Below, one piece after another: positions 60,474-64,000 of a stretch of 64,000 nucleotides of DNA. A program made the translations under genes and the position numbers. The stretch's first letter is position 1. Every line of letters begins with the position of its first letter. Source of the stretch: Clostridium manihotivorum (GTDB taxonomy: Bacteria; Bacillota; Clostridia; Clostridiales; Clostridiaceae); contig NZ_CP025746.1 of NCBI RefSeq assembly GCF_004015185.1, forward strand, positions 3,179,776 through 3,243,775, written 5' to 3'. Below the pieces are notes generated by a model that saw only the letters and a program-made list of their open reading frames with translations, had not been told where the DNA came from and ran no database searches.

Positions 60474-61100
60474 GTGAAAATGACTATAATGGCTTACGTC
60501 TATCCAATAATCTTACGTGGCGTTGTTAAAGAACAACTATGTAAATATTATTCTAAAGATAACATGAAAGTATTATCTAAAAAAATTCACAATGAATACA
60601 GAGCAATAATAAAACGTTCCCCTGATATTGGAGGAAGAAAGAACTTATTTATGGGGAGTTATTTAATGGGAGCTTACATTATAGCTTTATATAAGAATAC
60701 AAAAGATAAACTCAGCATTACTGAATTAGATGGAATAATCTCAGAAGGGCTTAAGAACTTCCATTATATGAAAAAGCATATGAGTAAAGTAGATTTGCTT
60801 TCAGTAAATTATAAAAATAAAATCGAACAAGCAGGAAAATGGTGCAAGAAAAATAAAGATAAATACCCTACTAATTGGCAGGTAGAAGTAAAGGATAAGG
60901 AAAATCCCAACTTAACTCACATCGTTTTTACCAAATGTGGGCTTTGTTTTCTATGTAAAAGTGAAGGTGTACCTGAGATTATATCATCTTTATGTGTAAC
61001 CGATTATATTACAATGAGCTTTGCAAAATGTAAACTTGAACGACCTACCACATTAGGTAAAGGAAGTGATTGTTGTGACTTTTATATTACACGATTATGA
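60474..61100 (+). CDS. L-2-amino-thiazoline-4-carboxylate hydrolase-like protein
   Basis: 208-residue soluble protein from GTG 60474 behind AAGGAGATG. It has an all-helical N-terminal half, then HIVFTKCGLCFLCKSEGVPE and LCVTDYITMSFAKCKLERPT, a Cys-rich C-terminal half with GSDCCDFYITRL at the end. This fits the ATC hydrolase (PF14196) fold common in clostridia, where many members have no confirmed reaction. Several Cys pairs could bind metal. No operon partner is present. Confidence 0.75.
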   Translation: MKMTIMAYVYPIILRGVVKEQLCKYYSKDNMKVLSKKIHNEYRAIIKRSPDIGGRKNLFMGSYLMGAYIIALYKNTKDKLSITELDGIISEGLKNFHYMKKHMSKVDLLSVNYKNKIEQAGKWCKKNKDKYPTNWQVEVKDKENPNLTHIVFTKCGLCFLCKSEGVPEIISSLCVTDYITMSFAKCKLERPTTLGKGSDCCDFYITRL

Positions 61101-61114
61101 TTAAAATCAACCTT

Positions 61115-61153
61115 AAAAGCACCCTTGTAAGCTTTGCGTTTAAGGGTGCTTTT
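61115..61153. terminator. Bidirectional terminator
   Basis: AAAAGCACCCTT (61115-61126) pairs with AAGGGTGCTTTT (61142-61153). It separates the ATC hydrolase-like gene from the convergent LysM-M23 gene. Confidence 0.88.
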
Positions 61154-61169
61154 GAGCTTAATTATATTT

Positions 61170-62171
61170 CTACTTTATATAAGTATATGGATTCACAGGT
61201 GAGCCGTTTTTTCTAATTTCAAAGTGAGAGTGTGGACCGGTAGAGTTTCCTGTATTTCCTACATCAGCAATCTGAGTACCTTTATTAACATATTCACCTT
61301 TTTCAACTAAAAGTTTTGAATTATGAGCATAGTAACTTTGAAGACCATTCCCATGGTCTATAATCACAAGGTTGCCATATCCACCATCATCCCAGCCACT
61401 GAAAGTTACTTTCCCATCCATAGAAGCAAAAACATCAGTGCCAGTAGGGGCTGCGATATCAATTCCTGCATGTTGTCTTCCCCATCGAGGTCCATATTTT
61501 GATGAAAGCTTTCCTTGAACAGGTAAAGAAGCACTTATGATAGTAGGTATAGACCCGCCACGACTTAGTGTTTTATTAGAAGCTGAACTCTTCTTAGTGC
61601 TAGTTGTGGTATTAGAAGCCAAAGGTTTTACCTTATCTACACCAGGTATAATTATTTTTTGACCTAATTTTAGTTTTTCAGGTGCCTCAAGTTCGTTTAT
61701 CTCAACTATTTTATTAAAATCAACTTTATTTAACAAAGCTAAGTCCCAAAGTGTTTCACCACTTTGTATTTTATACAAGACTCCATCTATAGAAGGAAAT
61801 TCTAACACTTGCCCTTCTGTTAATGTTGCATTTAGAGATAGTTTGTTTGATTCAGCAATAGTATTCACTTTAACATTATAGGCGGCTGCAATACTCTCTA
61901 AGGAGTCACCTGTTTTAACTGTATATGTATTAATCTTTATCTTATTTGTTACTGCTGAATTAGTTGGTGGATTTTCAACATCAGCTGTAATAACATCTTC
62001 TTGAGAGGATGTATCCAATTCAGCCGTTTCTTTAACTTGATCAGTCAAGACTATATTATTGATTTGGTCATTTGTACCTTCCTTTTTATTAGTGCCCATC
62101 AATGATGTAACGGTTAATGCTGTTGCTAAAATTACAACAGCACTGTAGACAAGATTTTTTCTTTTGAACAT
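61170..62171 (-). CDS. LysM-M23 peptidoglycan endopeptidase under riboswitch
   Basis: 333-residue minus-strand protein with an N-terminal signal/anchor helix, two LysM repeats (TYTVKTGDSLESIAAAYNV near residue 83; YKIQSGETLWDLALLNKV near 132), a Ser/Thr linker with TLSRGGSIP, and a C-terminal M23 domain with HAGIDIAAPTG, HGNGLQSYYAHNS and GPHSHFEIRKNG zinc-site residues. The ATG at 62171 is preferred over 62183. A c-di-AMP riboswitch lies upstream. It cleaves wall cross-links. Confidence 0.93.
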   Translation of the reverse strand: MFKRKNLVYSAVVILATALTVTSLMGTNKKEGTNDQINNIVLTDQVKETAELDTSSQEDVITADVENPPTNSAVTNKIKINTYTVKTGDSLESIAAAYNVKVNTIAESNKLSLNATLTEGQVLEFPSIDGVLYKIQSGETLWDLALLNKVDFNKIVEINELEAPEKLKLGQKIIIPGVDKVKPLASNTTTSTKKSSASNKTLSRGGSIPTIISASLPVQGKLSSKYGPRWGRQHAGIDIAAPTGTDVFASMDGKVTFSGWDDGGYGNLVIIDHGNGLQSYYAHNSKLLVEKGEYVNKGTQIADVGNTGNSTGPHSHFEIRKNGSPVNPYTYIK

Positions 62172-62188
62172 AAAGTTCCTCATCTATC

Positions 62189-62288
62189 ATGCTTACGAGG
62201 TTAGTTGACGGGTTAGGCTATAGAGTTACCTTCATTATGATTCACCCCAGGTTTTTAATCCCCCACTCTACATTATGTAGATTCAGCA
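62189..62288 (-). ncRNA. c-di-AMP (ydaO/yuaA) riboswitch 2
   Basis: Minus-strand blocks GCTGAATCT, GTGGGGGATT, CTGGGGTGAATCA, TAACCCGTCAACTAACC and CGTAAGC appear in the order of the ydaO-yuaA class, shared with the element at 53449-53549. It ends about 18 nt before the LysM-M23 gene. The remaining gap up to 62592 is AT-rich. Confidence 0.93.
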
Positions 62289-62451
62289 AATTCCTCTATA
62301 TTATAAATGATAGCTATACTTGATGCAAACTTAAATGAAGTAGTTAATAAAATATTTACATCATTACAAAATAATAGCCTATTTTTGACACTGAGATTAA
62401 CATTATTATTAAGTAAATTTAATAAATAAATTTTAGTTGAAAAAAGCTACA

Positions 62452-62507
62452 TAGGAACATACATAGAAACCACCTTAGGGAAAACTGCGATTTCTTCATA
62501 TGTTCTA
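62452..62507. other. Imperfect long hairpin in the gap
   Basis: TAGGAACATACATAGAAA (62452-62469) is largely complementary to TTTCTTCATATGTTCTA (62491-62507), one bulge and one mismatch, around a G/C-richer 21-nt loop. It could be a small RNA structure or a terminator for either strand; no clear function. Confidence 0.35.
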
Positions 62508-62592
62508 CACATTTTACTGTTATAATGCTTAACTAAGAGTATATATCTTATAAAGTAATGAATTATTATTAATTAAGATGGAGCTAAATTAT

Positions 62593-62727
62593 ATGGCTAT
62601 TGAAATTATTATTGCTTCAGGAATAATTACATTCGCTACTTATATGGTTTATAGAAATTTTAGGAAAAAATCATCGGGGGATTGCGGATGCTGCAGTGGT
62701 GATAAAACAAGACATAATCATAGATAG
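62593..62727 (+). CDS. FeoB-associated Cys-rich membrane protein-like
   Basis: 44-residue protein with one membrane helix (AIEIIIASGIITFATYMVY), a basic turn and a C-terminal CGCCSGD Cys cluster and HNHR. This is the layout of FeoB-associated small proteins, which normally follow feoB. No feo gene lies in the window, so it is an orphan copy. GATGGAG is placed 9 nt upstream. Confidence 0.75.
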   Translation: MAIEIIIASGIITFATYMVYRNFRKKSSGDCGCCSGDKTRHNHR

Positions 62728-62786
62728 TAGCTTAATAAAACTATATAATATAATAAAGAAATAGGTTTAAAATCTAAGGAGAAAAG

Positions 62787-63890
62787 GTGATGAAAAATAA
62801 GTTAAAAGTTTTCATATTAGTTCTTGCAGTATTTGCCGCAATAAGTAGACCAGTACTTGCAGCACCAGCAGATGAACAAGTACAAACTCAACGTCAACAA
62901 CTACAAGCAGATAAGAACGAGCTGAAAGAGGCACAAGACAAGAGATTTGAAATTGAGCAAAAGATAGAAAATTTAGACAACCAAATTGAAGAAGTTATGG
63001 ATGAGATAGAAAACAATAAAAAGAAGATTGTAAACATACAAACTGATATTAAGAATGCAGAGAAAGATTTAAAAGAATCAGAGGAGAATTTAAAAAGAGA
63101 ACAAGACTTATTTAATAAGAGAATGAGAGCCATGTACATAAATGGAGTTGATGGATATATAGATATTATTTTAGGTTCTACAGGATTTAATGACTTCCTG
63201 TCAAGAATAGAAGCAGTAAAAAGTATTATTGCATTAGACAAAAAGATTACTACAAATATAAAGATAAAGCAAGAAGAATTAAATAATAAAAAAACAAAAT
63301 TGATTGATCAAAACAACCAATTAATTTCGATAAATAATGAGAATGATAAAAAGATGGACAATCTAAAATCGAGTAAAGATGAGCAAAACGAACTAATTAA
63401 AGAGGCAGAAAGACAGGAAAGATTATTAGCGGCTACAGTAAATGAATCTCAGTCTAGGTTAAATGAAACATTAAGACAAATAGAAGCAATAAGAAGTTCA
63501 ACTCCTAAATATACACCATCTAGAGGTGCTGTATCAGTTTCGAGTAATGCAGTGGTTGCTTATGCATCAAATTTTCTAGGTACACCTTACAAGTGGGGTG
63601 GAACAACACCATCAGGTTTTGATTGTTCAGGCTTTACTCAGTATGTGTACAAGCATTTTGGAATAAATCTTGGAAGAGCTACTTATAATCAAATAAATGA
63701 TGGTTATCCCGTTTCAAGAGATGAATTGAAACCTGGAGATTTAGTTTTCTATGGTACAGGTGGAAGTCCAAGTCATATGGGTATATATGTAGGAAACGGT
63801 ATGTATATTCACTCACCAAGAACTGGTGATGTTGTGAAGGTTTCACCTTATGATAGACCAGATTATATTACAGCAAGAAGAGTTATGTAG
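62787..63890 (+). CDS. Coiled-coil NlpC/P60 wall hydrolase
   Basis: 367-residue secreted protein. Signal peptide MKNKLKVFILVLAVFAAISR with cleavage near VLAAP, a long coiled coil (about residues 30-225, PcsB-like, including AMYINGVDGYIDIILGS), a short linker and a C-terminal NlpC/P60 domain with catalytic Cys in PSGFDCSGFTQYVYK (about 283) and His in SPSHMGIYVGNG (about 334). The coiled-coil segment resembles that of the broken M23 gene at 47456-48636. It is likely a cell-separation or remodelling endopeptidase. Confidence 0.94.
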   Translation: MMKNKLKVFILVLAVFAAISRPVLAAPADEQVQTQRQQLQADKNELKEAQDKRFEIEQKIENLDNQIEEVMDEIENNKKKIVNIQTDIKNAEKDLKESEENLKREQDLFNKRMRAMYINGVDGYIDIILGSTGFNDFLSRIEAVKSIIALDKKITTNIKIKQEELNNKKTKLIDQNNQLISINNENDKKMDNLKSSKDEQNELIKEAERQERLLAATVNESQSRLNETLRQIEAIRSSTPKYTPSRGAVSVSSNAVVAYASNFLGTPYKWGGTTPSGFDCSGFTQYVYKHFGINLGRATYNQINDGYPVSRDELKPGDLVFYGTGGSPSHMGIYVGNGMYIHSPRTGDVVKVSPYDRPDYITARRVM

Positions 63891-63924
63891 TAGGAGGCAG
63901 AGTTAAATCTGTCTCTTATTTTTT
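63891..63924 (+). terminator. Terminator after the NlpC/P60 gene
   Basis: GAGGCAGA (63894-63901) pairs with TCTGTCTC (63908-63915, one G-U) and TTATTTTTT follows. Confidence 0.82.
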
Positions 63925-64000
63925 GCTATTTTAGGACATTATTAAAAGATATTTATCATAAATCTTCATATTATCTTTAAATTAAGTTGCTATAATCAAA

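Noticed and set aside
1..64000. CRISPR arrays, rRNA, tRNA or insertion sequences
   Set aside because: No regularly spaced repeats, no tRNA-like cloverleaf, no conserved rRNA blocks and no transposase-like protein were recognised by eye.

Overview
The window is AT-rich, gene-dense DNA with Clostridia-type signals: strong AGGAGG ribosome-binding sites, many TTG/GTG starts, c-di-AMP riboswitches, and Cys/His-rich metal proteins. It is most likely a Clostridium-like Bacillota chromosome carrying an integrated conjugative element followed by a metal-resistance region. No integrase, relaxase, attachment site, rRNA or tRNA was recognised, so the element's ends lie outside the window or were not detected.

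Region 1 (1-19.3 kb) is a conjugation module. It has a VirD4-type coupling protein (5' end cut by the window), VirB2-like, VirB6/TrbL-like and VirB3/PrgI-like proteins, a VirB4 ATPase and a membrane-anchored C39-like wall hydrolase. Interleaved with these is an almost complete Tad/Flp pilus set: prepilin peptidase, CpaB, two CpaE/TadZ-like ATPases, TadA, TadB, TadC and pilin-like proteins. Accessory genes are a Phd/ParE-type toxin-antitoxin pair, an MT-A70 adenine methyltransferase and a DUF3846-like protein.

Region 2 (19.5-31.4 kb) is a type I restriction-modification locus (HTH protein, HsdM, HsdS, HsdR). Six extra genes lie between hsdS and hsdR: an SMC/ABC-like ATPase with a small PD-(D/E)XK-like protein, two paralogues sharing a new-looking C-terminal module, an unknown protein, and a ClpB-like AAA+ protein. 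This is the best candidate for an undescribed defence system.

Region 3 (31.6-45.4 kb) is an arsenic island: MarR-arsM-arsN1-like; arsR-arsD-arsA; arsR; arsR-arsC-acr3; arsR-permease(arsP-like)-thiol protein; MFS-thiol protein; arsR-thioredoxin-like-ccdA; and a ferritin-like protein. Several internal genes are preceded by recurring hairpin/pseudoknot leaders, one family of which also precedes the hsd locus.

Region 4 (45.4-64 kb) mixes metal homeostasis and cell-wall genes. It has a CsoR-like repressor with a His-tailed DMT exporter, two paralogous P1B-type Cd/Zn ATPases (one with CadC and an SmtB-type operator), a ZIP transporter, two wall proteins under c-di-AMP riboswitches, an M23 peptidase gene broken by a poly-A frameshift, a VanW protein and an NlpC/P60 hydrolase. 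An internally deleted lgt remnant and a possible small RNA upstream of cadC are also present.
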